From Eubacterium sp. (GTDB taxonomy: Bacteria; Bacillota; Clostridia; Lachnospirales; Lachnospiraceae): DNA of 64,000 nucleotides. Position numbers and translations under genes: made by a program. The notes under the pieces were generated by a model, which was not told the origin of the DNA, ran no database searches, and worked only from the letters and a program-made list of their open reading frames with translations. Position 1 is the first letter of the stretch; each line of letters opens with the position of its first letter. This document shows positions 30,046 to 38,098 of this stretch, piece after piece. The DNA is taken from contig JAFUVQ010000009.1 of assembly GCA_017477505.1 (NCBI GenBank), positions 1 through 64,000 on the forward strand. Direction: 5' to 3'.

Positions 30046-32019
30046 TTACCCGATAATAAGGCCGAGTATCTCATTGCTTCTTGCAACGAACCTCGTGAGT
30101 TCATCTGCCGTAAGCTGACGGTTTGCGATCACTGCAAGATCGTAAAGCTGCTGACATACCTTGTCGGTATTCTCTCCCTCAGGATTATCGAGCACATATT
30201 TAACGAGCTTATTGTTGGCATTGAGAACAAGTGTCTCTGCGTCCTTGCCGTAATCAATACCCGGCATTCCGCCCATGGCATACATTTTCATCATATCCGC
30301 CATACGTCTTGACTCTTCACTCTGTGTAAGCATGGATGAGATGTTCTCATCGGAAAGGCTCTCAACCTTTATGTTGATTTTCTCAACAGAAAGTGCCTTC
30401 TTGAAGGTTTCGGTAAGCTTATCAGTATATGCTTTTGCATCATCCTCGGAAAGGGAATCACCCTTAAGAGCCTCATTTACATCTGCATCTATCCTGAGGA
30501 ACTTAACTCCCTCATTCTTCATTTCAAGATTTGTTATGTAAGGATTATCGATACTGTGTGTAAGATAGATAGCGTCCGTGCCTGTCTTCTTAAACATCTC
30601 GATGTACTGAGCCTGAAGCTCTTCATCCGTTATATAGAATACCTTATTCTCGTGCTTTTCCTTCGCAGCCTCAAGATACTCAGGAAGCGTGATATACTTG
30701 CCCTCGATATTCTTGAAGATCATATAATCTGTCATTCTGTCATTGAACTTGGTATCTCTGAGGCATCCGTATTTGATAAATGGAGAGATATCATCCCAGA
30801 ACTTCTCGTAATCCTCTCTCTTCGTCTTATACATGCCGCTCAGCTTGTCAGCGACCTTCTTGGTTATATGGTCGGAAATCTTCTGAACGAAGCCATCATT
30901 CTGAAGGGCACTACGTGATACATTGAGCGGAAGGTCCGGACAGTCGATAACGCCCTTGAGAAGAAGCAGGAATTCAGGAATTACTTCTTTGATATTATCT
31001 GCTACAAAGACCTGGTTGTTATAGAGTTTTACCTTACCCTCAAGCTGCTCCATATTCGGATTGACTCTCGGGAAGTAAAGGATACCCTTAAGATTAAACG
31101 GATAGTCCATGTTAAGATGGATCCAGAACAGAGGCTCCTTAAAGTCAAGGAATACCTTCTGATAGAAGTCGATATAATCCTCATCCTTGCATTCGCCCGG
31201 TGTCCTCATCCAGAGCGGATTTGTATCATTAAGAGGCTTAGGTGCATCCTTATCTTCAGTATCAGCAGCATCTGTATCGACTGCATCGTCAGCAACTTCA
31301 GAGCCGCCGATAAGCTCATCCTCTTCCTTAGATGCCTTGGATTCCTTCTCCTGAACTATCTCTTCACTTGCTTTCTTCTTAGCCTCATCCTCATTTATGA
31401 AATATATCTCAACAGGCATGAATGAACAGTACTTATTGATGATCTCTTTAACTCTGTATTCATTTGCGAACTCAAGTGAATCATCCGAAAGGTAAAGAGT
31501 TATCCTTGTACCTCTCTTATCATAGTTGCCTTCTCTCATCTCGAAGGTTGTTCCGCCGTCACATTCCCAGTAAACCGGTGCAGCTCCGTCTGCAAATGAA
31601 AGGCTTTCGATGGTCACCTTGTCAGAAACCATGAACGCCGAATAAAAACCGAGTCCGAAATGACCGATGATCTGATCATTTTCATCTTTATCCTTGTATT
31701 TCTCAAGGAAATCAGTCGCTCCCGAAAATGCGATCTGGTTGATGTATTTATCAACCTCTTCCATCGTCATTCCTATACCGTTATCTACAAATGTAAGAGT
31801 CTTCTCGATAGGGCTTGCATAGACCGTAACCTTGTACTCCTCACCGGAAGGTATATCAGCCTCACCCATACTTGACAGTCTCTTAAGCTTTGTAATGGCA
31901 TCCACACCGTTTGATATCAGCTCTCTGATGAAGATATCATGGTCCGAATAAAGCCATTTCTTGATGATAGGAAAAATGTTTTCGCTGTCAATCGTAAGAT
32001 TACCCTTTGTTGTTGCCAC
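30046..32019 (-). CDS. htpG: molecular chaperone HtpG (Hsp90)
   Basis: ATP-dependent chaperone working as a dimer. The 657-aa protein has the GHKL ATPase domain (ELISNGVDAITKLK, DNGIGMTMEEV, GHFGLGFYSAFMV), an acidic linker of about 45 residues (SKEEDELIGGSEVADD), the middle domain (PLFWIHLNMDYPFNLKGILYFP, LNVSRSALQND) and the C-terminal dimerisation domain. The start codon is GTG with AGAGG 10 bp upstream. Monocistronic, with its own promoter and terminator and no CIRCE. Confidence 0.96.
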   Translation of the reverse strand: MATTKGNLTIDSENIFPIIKKWLYSDHDIFIRELISNGVDAITKLKRLSSMGEADIPSGEEYKVTVYASPIEKTLTFVDNGIGMTMEEVDKYINQIAFSGATDFLEKYKDKDENDQIIGHFGLGFYSAFMVSDKVTIESLSFADGAAPVYWECDGGTTFEMREGNYDKRGTRITLYLSDDSLEFANEYRVKEIINKYCSFMPVEIYFINEDEAKKKASEEIVQEKESKASKEEDELIGGSEVADDAVDTDAADTEDKDAPKPLNDTNPLWMRTPGECKDEDYIDFYQKVFLDFKEPLFWIHLNMDYPFNLKGILYFPRVNPNMEQLEGKVKLYNNQVFVADNIKEVIPEFLLLLKGVIDCPDLPLNVSRSALQNDGFVQKISDHITKKVADKLSGMYKTKREDYEKFWDDISPFIKYGCLRDTKFNDRMTDYMIFKNIEGKYITLPEYLEAAKEKHENKVFYITDEELQAQYIEMFKKTGTDAIYLTHSIDNPYITNLEMKNEGVKFLRIDADVNEALKGDSLSEDDAKAYTDKLTETFKKALSVEKINIKVESLSDENISSMLTQSEESRRMADMMKMYAMGGMPGIDYGKDAETLVLNANNKLVKYVLDNPEGENTDKVCQQLYDLAVIANRQLTADELTRFVARSNEILGLIIG

Positions 32020-32071
32020 TTTGAATCAACCTCTTTTCATTTATTATATTATTTGAATCCTCGTGCCCTTT

Positions 32072-32077
32072 ATTATA
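32072..32077 (-). promoter_or_regulatory. extended -10 promoter of htpG
   Basis: Minus-strand GTGCTATAAT gives a TGn-extended TATAAT, 53 bp before the htpG start. A -35 match is weak (CAGTCA). Confidence 0.5.
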
Positions 32078-32102
32078 GCACTGATGATTCATATTGACTG
32101 CT

Positions 32103-33200
32103 TTATTTGTTTAAATACATTACCAGTATATTATAGTCCCCGCCGCCATCATTTGAAAACTGGAAGGACTTGATTCCGCCGTAATCAAATATAAATTCAA
32201 GATCCGAGCCCGTAGGCGCCGAACTCTTGAAGGCGCATTCGACTACTCCGAACTTGTTCCGAATGACCTCGGACTGGATATTATTCTTAAAATCTCCGAA
32301 GCTGTCGAAATAAAGATTATTCATATTATAATAATTGAACGCCATGGAATCGCATGCTTCAAAATAATCCTCATTCCATGTATGGGACATCTTCATCTTT
32401 GCATCCGAAAGATTGAAATAAGCATGCAGTGTCGCACCCCCGATGATATCCAGCACAGGATCATCCCATGTTGCATCCACGTGATACCAGTTATCTCCCA
32501 GCTTTACAAGATTCCATGCATGGAGTTCATCTCCCGCCGAACCCGTGATATATTTATTCTCTATTCCCGCACAGGAAAGGAGAAGTGCCATAGCCTCTGC
32601 ATAACCGTTGCAGACTGCCTTGCCTTCTACAAGAGCGCCATAGGCTCTGTATTCATTTTCATTATCCTTGCTTCCGTAGCTGTAATCGCAGTTCTCAATG
32701 ATAAAATCATGTATCGCAAGTTCTTTTTCATAATCTGACATGGAACCTTTGATACGGAGTATCATGAAATCGCTCACTTTCTTATAAAGCTTCTTCGCGT
32801 TTTCCCTGTCATCCGGAATAGGTTCCTTATACTTATAACAGCGGTAAACATAGCTGTTATCGGAACGGACGATGTCAAAGTCAACTCTCATGACACCCAT
32901 GATCTCACCGGTATATGCAACCGAGTTTACTGTTCCATCAATGGTTCCTATATAATAATTGATATTCAGAATATCATCTATGGGAACATCCTTTGCATAA
33001 AGTGTATCGGTTCCGTCAATTCCGCTTTCAATATCTCTCGTCAGCCTGGCTGCAAGTTCTTCAACACTTTCGCAGGCATCGAAACGGTGGATGACATTCT
33101 GACTGGGATTCTTGACCTTAAGACGGTCAAGTAAAACAAGCAGGATGATTACTCCTGCGATGATACCCAGATATATAAACAGTTTTTTACGATTTGTCAT
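32103..33200 (-). CDS. exported transglutaminase-like (cysteine peptidase fold) protein
   Basis: The 365-aa protein has an N-terminal membrane anchor (LFIYLGIIAGVIILLVLLD) and a transglutaminase-core domain. The catalytic triad can be read: cysteine in GKAVCNGYAEAMALLL, histidine in ELHAWNLVK, aspartate in WYHVDATWDDP. An N-terminal region (about 35-150) contains a beta-rich stretch and the helical lead-in YEKELAIHDFIIENCDY typical of these proteins. Clostridial relatives are thought to act as peptidases or crosslinkers at the cell surface; the substrate is unknown. It is divergent from argH, with about 176 bp between them holding both promoters. Confidence 0.82.
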   Translation of the reverse strand: MTNRKKLFIYLGIIAGVIILLVLLDRLKVKNPSQNVIHRFDACESVEELAARLTRDIESGIDGTDTLYAKDVPIDDILNINYYIGTIDGTVNSVAYTGEIMGVMRVDFDIVRSDNSYVYRCYKYKEPIPDDRENAKKLYKKVSDFMILRIKGSMSDYEKELAIHDFIIENCDYSYGSKDNENEYRAYGALVEGKAVCNGYAEAMALLLSCAGIENKYITGSAGDELHAWNLVKLGDNWYHVDATWDDPVLDIIGGATLHAYFNLSDAKMKMSHTWNEDYFEACDSMAFNYYNMNNLYFDSFGDFKNNIQSEVIRNKFGVVECAFKSSAPTGSDLEFIFDYGGIKSFQFSNDGGGDYNILVMYLNK

Positions 33201-33294
33201 TCGTATACTCCGTATATATTAGTAAATCATGTCACGCACGAACGCGCATTCACCGAAGTGTATTGCCATCCGATAGGATATCATTTTTTTCTTC

Positions 33295-33323
33295 TTGAAG
33301 CAACCCGTGTTTTAGGATAAAAT
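33295..33323 (+). promoter_or_regulatory. candidate promoter of argH
   Basis: TTGAAG (33295-33300), a 17-bp spacer and TAAAAT (33318-33323), 53 bp before the argH ATG. Confidence 0.5.
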
Positions 33324-33376
33324 GAGGCGTGATGGCTAAATGCCACTAATATTAAGAAATAATGAGGTAAACAGAT

Positions 33377-34756
33377 ATGGCACAGCTCTGGGGTGGTCGT
33401 TTCACCAAAGAAACCGATCAGATGGTATATGATTTCAACGCTTCCATAAGCTTCGACAAGAGGCTTCTCAGCCAGGATATAGAGGGTTCCATCGCACATG
33501 CAACCATGCTGGGCGAGACAGGCATAATCACTTCCGATGAAAGAGATTCCATCCTTGAAGGACTCCGCGGAATCCTTATGGATGTATCAGAAGGACGTCT
33601 TGAGATTACAAATGAATATGAGGATGTTCACTCCTTTGTTGAAGCCAACCTTATAGACAGGATAGGCGATGCGGGCAAGAAGCTTCACACAGGAAGAAGC
33701 CGTAACGATCAGGTTGCTCTCGATATGAGAATGTATGTAAGAAGCGAAATCGGCGAAATAAAAGCTGACGTAAAGGCGCTTCTCTTTGAACTTCATGACC
33801 TTATGAAGAAGAATCTTGATACTTATATGCCGGGCTTCACACATATGCAGAAGGCTCAGCCCGTTACATTTGCACATCATATCGGCGCGTATATGGAAAT
33901 GTTCAAGAGGGACTATACAAGACTGACTGACACATATGAGAGACTTAACTACTGTCCTCTCGGCGCAGGTGCTCTTGCGGGAACAACCTATCCTCTGGAC
34001 AGAGAGCTTACCGCTTCACTGCTTCATTTCAAAGGACCGACTCTGAACAGTATGGATTCAGTTTCCGACAGAGATTACGTTATCGAACTTCTCTCGGACC
34101 TCTCTATCATAATGATGCACCTGTCAAGATTCTCGGAAGAGATAATAACCTGGAATTCAAATGAATACAGCTTCATCGAGCTTGACGACAGCTACAGCAC
34201 CGGAAGCTCCATCATGCCTCAAAAGAAAAATCCTGATATCGCAGAGCTTGTAAGAGGTAAGACAGGCCGTGTTTACGGAGCCCTGATGTCAATGCTTACA
34301 ACCATGAAAGGCATACCTCTTGCTTATAACAAGGATATGCAGGAAGATAAGGAATTTACATTTGATGCTATCGATACTGCAAAGGACTGCATCGTGCTCT
34401 TCACAGGAATGATCAGTACCATGCGCCTCCGCACAGATAAGATGGAACAGAGCACCATGCGCGGTTTTGCAAATGCAACGGATGCCGCTGACTACCTGGT
34501 TAAGCATGGAGTACCGTTCAGAGACGCTCACGGTATAATCGGAAGGCTCGTGCTCTATGCCATTGATAAGGGAGTAGCTATTGATGACCTCAGTCTGGAA
34601 GAGCTGAAGGAAATCTCCCCTGTCTTTGAAGAAGACATCTATCAGGCCATCAGTCTTAAGGAATGCGTTGAGAAACGTAACACTATCGGAGCACCGGGAC
34701 CTGATGCAATGAAGAAAGTCATCGCAGAAAACGAAAGTTTTCTTGCTGCCCTGTAA
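33377..34756 (+). CDS. argH: argininosuccinate lyase
   Basis: Splits argininosuccinate into arginine and fumarate, the last step of arginine synthesis. The 459-aa protein has the fumarase/aspartase superfamily signature GSSIMPQKKNPD near residue 280, the LHTGRSRNDQVALD segment with the substrate-binding and catalytic residues, and TQMHMQ-type THMQKAQPVTFAHH. Start MAQLWGGRFTKETDQ follows TGAGGT. argG is not adjacent. It is the first of two plus-strand genes in an otherwise minus-strand stretch. Secure. Confidence 0.97.
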   Translation: MAQLWGGRFTKETDQMVYDFNASISFDKRLLSQDIEGSIAHATMLGETGIITSDERDSILEGLRGILMDVSEGRLEITNEYEDVHSFVEANLIDRIGDAGKKLHTGRSRNDQVALDMRMYVRSEIGEIKADVKALLFELHDLMKKNLDTYMPGFTHMQKAQPVTFAHHIGAYMEMFKRDYTRLTDTYERLNYCPLGAGALAGTTYPLDRELTASLLHFKGPTLNSMDSVSDRDYVIELLSDLSIIMMHLSRFSEEIITWNSNEYSFIELDDSYSTGSSIMPQKKNPDIAELVRGKTGRVYGALMSMLTTMKGIPLAYNKDMQEDKEFTFDAIDTAKDCIVLFTGMISTMRLRTDKMEQSTMRGFANATDAADYLVKHGVPFRDAHGIIGRLVLYAIDKGVAIDDLSLEELKEISPVFEEDIYQAISLKECVEKRNTIGAPGPDAMKKVIAENESFLAAL

Positions 34757-34812
34757 TACACAGGTCAATTTTTTATAATAAGATTATCCGGAATATACGA
34801 GGAATAAATATC

Positions 34813-35208
34813 ATGGGAAATTACAATTTAGAAGAAGCCAGGGAACACTTTAAGAAGGATCGTTTTGCAACGGACAGCGGTATGGAGGTAGTCAGTATAT
34901 CTGACGATGAAGCCGTTACCAGAGTTGTTCTTAATGACGGACATAAAAATGCCTACGGAGGCATCATGGGTGGAGCCATTTTCACACTGGCTGACCTGGC
35001 CTTCGCGGTTCTTTCCAACAACAGACATAATCTGACCGTGGCACAGCAGGTAAGTATCAATTATCTTTCCGCACCTAAGGGCAATGAACTTACTGCTACT
35101 GCTCATTTTATCAAAGACGGAAAAACGACCTGCGTCATACAGGTCGATGTAACCGATGACACAGGTCGTGATGTTGCGATGTTTACAGGGGTCGGATTTA
35201 AACTGTAA
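34813..35208 (+). CDS. hotdog-fold thioesterase, PaaI family
   Basis: The 131-aa protein has the hotdog signature NAYGGIMGGAIFTLADLAFAV, where the Asp of LADLA and the glycine-rich helix lead match PaaI-type acyl-CoA thioesterases, followed by VAQQVSINYLSAPKGNELTA. The natural acyl-CoA substrate cannot be read from sequence. It lies 56 bp after argH on the same strand, with GAGGA before the ATG, and converges on the small gene at 35214. Confidence 0.88.
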   Translation: MGNYNLEEAREHFKKDRFATDSGMEVVSISDDEAVTRVVLNDGHKNAYGGIMGGAIFTLADLAFAVLSNNRHNLTVAQQVSINYLSAPKGNELTATAHFIKDGKTTCVIQVDVTDDTGRDVAMFTGVGFKL

Positions 35209-35213
35209 ACTCA

Positions 35214-35459
35214 TCAATAGTTCTCATCCGCCTTTTCATCCGTAGCATAATTATCATAAAGAATCTCACCGATATTGAGATTGGTATTATCAAGCCCCTG
35301 GAGTATTTTCGCCTCTCTTACTTCGGGGGCTACTTCTTCCTCAAGCTTCTTAAGGAAATCCATATCAAGTCCGGTCATCTGCTGAACTTCTTCCACCGGA
35401 AGCTTTCCCTTAAGCATCCTTCTTGCTACATCTACTTTTGCTCTTTCTGTATTATTCAT
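35214..35459 (-). CDS. small protein resembling the C-terminal tail of Rpn/PD-(D/E)XK nuclease proteins
   Basis: An 81-aa protein with the helical pattern VDVARRMLKGKLPVEEVQQMTGLDMDFLKKLEEEV, reminiscent of the C-terminal tail shared by Rpn-type recombination-promoting nucleases, without the nuclease domain. The last 35 residues are acidic and Asn-rich. It could be an orphan domain or an independent small protein. It lies between the convergent thioesterase gene and the EEP gene, 65 bp from the latter. Function unknown. Confidence 0.55.
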   Translation of the reverse strand: MNNTERAKVDVARRMLKGKLPVEEVQQMTGLDMDFLKKLEEEVAPEVREAKILQGLDNTNLNIGEILYDNYATDEKADENY

Positions 35460-35524
35460 GTCTCTTACTTAATGTCCTCTCTCCTACAATATATTCTCTT
35501 CATCTGTTTTATTCAAATCCTGCA

Positions 35525-36622
35525 TCATTCAGAAAGCACAAACTTCATAACTACAGGATTATGATCCGTATATGCAAAGCCGGTATCAATATTCTGAACA
35601 TAATTACATTCAACATTATCCGATATAATGAAGCCATCCAGTATCGAAGTGAAGCATTCCTCACTGTAAGGGATATTTGTATTTCGGTTAGAAGGAACCA
35701 TTCCCTCATTATATTCGATACATTTGCTGAATCCCTCAGGTATTGCATCGTCAGGAAACGGCTGGCACCAGCTGTAATCTTCATCTGACCCCGGATTAAA
35801 GAATTCCTTTGAATCAAGAGTAAAATCATGATTGAAATCCCCGCCGCAGATCACGTAATTACCTTTGTCATACTCTGCCTTCATATCACCGAAAAGCATC
35901 TGAAGCTGTGCATTTCCCTGCGCAGCATCAGTAGCGTATGCCGAAAGATGTGTATTAAAAAGAACCAGTTCTTTTCCGTTTGAAACGGGGATTCTTGAAA
36001 TACTGTAGCAGCGGTCAAGATCAATAATCTTCTTAAAACCTGTAGCTATAGGAAGGCTTCTGCGGAGGGCTGAATTAACATTGAAACGGCTTTCCGTAAG
36101 AAGTCCGGAATTTGAAGCTCCGTGAGGTTTAGTAACAGGATACATAAGATATGCGGAATGATAATTCAATGCAAATACATGGTCAAATGCGGCAACAGAA
36201 TCATATCTATTGTCAATCAACTCAGTCTGATCAACGTGCCAGCTTCTGGTAGAATCGGTATCAACCTCCTGATAAACAGCAAAGTCAGGTTCAAATTCCA
36301 GAGCCTTATCAGCAACACCTGTAGTACAACGGATAACGCTTTCCCTGGATGCCGCTCTGCTCTCGGTACCGCCATCCATAAAGAATGAATAGTCAGGCGT
36401 ATAAGCGCCAAATCCTATGTTATAGCTGACAATGGTATATTCAGTTCCGGCTTCAGCCACCTCAGTCGAGTTACCCTTAACCTCAAGAGGCTGATTATCC
36501 TCAATCCTTGAATAGGTAAGAAATACATATGCAAAATAACCTGCCACAACAACAACAGCAGCAACCAGCAGAAAAACCGGAATCTTCCACCATTTGAATT
36601 TCTTTTTTCCTTCTTTATCCAT
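35525..36622 (-). CDS. membrane-anchored endonuclease/exonuclease/phosphatase (EEP) family protein
   Basis: The 365-aa protein has a positively charged N-terminus and one membrane helix (IPVFLLVAAVVVVAGYFAYVFLTY), then an exported EEP domain. Catalytic positions can be seen: TIVSYNIGFG, the glutamate in VYQEVD, GGDFNHDF and the final YTDHNPVVMKF. Family members act on nucleic acids, phosphoinositides or sphingomyelin; the substrate here is unknown. AGGAAAG precedes the ATG. It lies downstream of the HD-GYP gene but behind that gene's terminator. Confidence 0.85.
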   Translation of the reverse strand: MDKEGKKKFKWWKIPVFLLVAAVVVVAGYFAYVFLTYSRIEDNQPLEVKGNSTEVAEAGTEYTIVSYNIGFGAYTPDYSFFMDGGTESRAASRESVIRCTTGVADKALEFEPDFAVYQEVDTDSTRSWHVDQTELIDNRYDSVAAFDHVFALNYHSAYLMYPVTKPHGASNSGLLTESRFNVNSALRRSLPIATGFKKIIDLDRCYSISRIPVSNGKELVLFNTHLSAYATDAAQGNAQLQMLFGDMKAEYDKGNYVICGGDFNHDFTLDSKEFFNPGSDEDYSWCQPFPDDAIPEGFSKCIEYNEGMVPSNRNTNIPYSEECFTSILDGFIISDNVECNYVQNIDTGFAYTDHNPVVMKFVLSE

Positions 36623-36644
36623 ACTTTCCTCATATCACAAAATG

Positions 36645-36672
36645 GGACACCGGGGAGTGTCCCCGGTGTTCC
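36645..36672 (-). terminator. terminator-like hairpin after the HD-GYP gene
   Basis: GGACACCGGGGA and TCCCCGGTGTTCC form a strong hairpin 6 bp after the HD-GYP stop; T-rich flanks lie on both sides. Its GGGACACCGGGG sequence also resembles hairpins dispersed in many bacterial genomes, so it may be a repeat that serves as terminator. Confidence 0.7.
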
Positions 36673-36677
36673 GTTTT

Positions 36678-37913
36678 TTAATCTGCTTCGACTACTGAAG
36701 CATAATATCTTGCACCTTCACGACTTACGTGAGTATCTCTGATTTCCTGTATCTCATCATAGTTTGTAATGAGCATTTCAACCAGGTACCCGAACATGGC
36801 TCCACGCTCCACATTTTCAAGAAGAATCTTTATAACTTCTTCTTTTGAAAGTCCCTGACGGTATGGTCTTATCTCGGCAACGGCAGAGAAGGTATCCGCA
36901 AGTGCGAGTATACGTGCGCCCATAGGAATCTGATCTTTCTTAAGTCGGAACGGATATCCGAATCCGTTCAGCTTCTCATGATGAAGCGCTGCCCACTGGC
37001 TTATATCCTCGAAGCCTTCTATATCCTTCAGGAGAAGGTGCGTATAATATGCATATTCCTTAACTATATTAAACTCGGAATCAGTAAGTTTCTCACTCTT
37101 CTCAAGTATGCTTCTCGGTACCTTAAGCTTGCCTATATCATGAAGATATCCGGCTATCATCATCTTCTTACATTCATCCTGGGACATTCCCATTATCTCG
37201 GCAAGACGAACTGCTGTAGCTGCAACGCCTGAACTGTGCATTGCGGTATACTGACTTCTGAAGTCAATGATACGAGCCATGAACTTCGCAAAAGTTATGG
37301 CAGCATCAAGTGTTACTGTCCTGTCGTCTGAAATGGAATTAAGAATGATCTCCGGCTGATGAAGGAGTTCCATCCAGACATATTCTTTCTCAGAGAATCT
37401 GAGATATGCCTCTACAACATCATCTCCGATAACATCACCGGCCATATCCTGAACCGAATAGCTGATTTCTTCAACCTGGTTTAGAGCAGCATCCTTGGTA
37501 TCGAGCATAAATGCTATCCTGTCTGCAAGGTCTATGATCTCTGCAAATGACTTATATTTATTATCCGCGAAGTCAACCTCTGACTCAGGGTCAGCGACAC
37601 GAAGTACATTTGTAGCATAACGGAGAATCTTGACATCACCCAGGATTCCAAGTCCGGAACCGGCCAGATCCTTGAAATAATACCTCTCTTCATCTTCCTT
37701 CTTCTCAGGCATGAGAACAATTCCCACGTCATAAAGGAAGCTGGTAAATAGTATCTCTTCAAGGTCCTTTCCCTCGAAGCCCATCTCCTTTGCTATATTA
37801 TATGCAATATAAGCAACTCTCTGGTGAAGATTCTCTGTTTCAGGGCGGAGCAGATTCATAGCTTCCGCATATACCCTGGTCAGGTCTCTCATATTAGTAA
37901 ATTGTCTTTCCAT
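36678..37913 (-). CDS. HD-GYP domain protein (cyclic-di-GMP phosphodiesterase)
   Basis: Likely hydrolyses cyclic-di-GMP. The 411-aa soluble protein has an intact C-terminal HD-GYP domain: HSSGVAATAVRLAE, the metal pair in YLHDIGKLKVP, and HHEKLNGFGYP, then ILALADTFSAV. Residues 1-165 form a decayed HD-like half in which the HD pair reads YDVG. GGGGGA lies before the ATG. It neighbours the GGDEF-EAL gene upstream (185 bp away) and has its own terminator. Confidence 0.9.
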   Translation of the reverse strand: MERQFTNMRDLTRVYAEAMNLLRPETENLHQRVAYIAYNIAKEMGFEGKDLEEILFTSFLYDVGIVLMPEKKEDEERYYFKDLAGSGLGILGDVKILRYATNVLRVADPESEVDFADNKYKSFAEIIDLADRIAFMLDTKDAALNQVEEISYSVQDMAGDVIGDDVVEAYLRFSEKEYVWMELLHQPEIILNSISDDRTVTLDAAITFAKFMARIIDFRSQYTAMHSSGVAATAVRLAEIMGMSQDECKKMMIAGYLHDIGKLKVPRSILEKSEKLTDSEFNIVKEYAYYTHLLLKDIEGFEDISQWAALHHEKLNGFGYPFRLKKDQIPMGARILALADTFSAVAEIRPYRQGLSKEEVIKILLENVERGAMFGYLVEMLITNYDEIQEIRDTHVSREGARYYASVVEAD

Positions 37914-38040
37914 AACTGTCCCCCGACTTTCCTTCTCTTTTTATACTCGGAAATATCAGCCATCCGATGCGATGGTTCCTACATAGGAATGACTAAACAC
38001 ACTCTCTATAATAACAGTAATAATCATATTTTTCAAGCAA

Positions 38041-38084
38041 AACGCCACCTGAGGCATCCCCACATATAACGCCATCTGAGGCAT
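38041..38084. repeat. two 17-bp direct repeats after the GGDEF-EAL gene
   Basis: AACGCCACCTGAGGCAT (38041) and AACGCCATCTGAGGCAT (38068) differ at one position. Each contains a short GCC/GGC palindrome; on the minus strand the second is followed by TTTTG, so they may help end the transcript of the 38099-41146 gene. Confidence 0.6.
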
Positions 38085-38098
38085 AACCGTATAGAGCC

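Noticed and set aside
33229-33275. ATGTCACGCAC before argH resembles the start of a GEMM-I cyclic-di-GMP riboswitch
   Set aside because: The rest of the aptamer (GGGCAAACC, GGACGCAAAGC, tetraloop receptor) is absent.
37945-37975. ATATCAGCCATCCGAT shared by the glyQS and HD-GYP upstream regions, considered as a sigma-28 promoter
   Set aside because: GCTGATAT resembles the -10 GCCGATAT, but no TAAA box lies 15 bp upstream in either place; probably coincidence.
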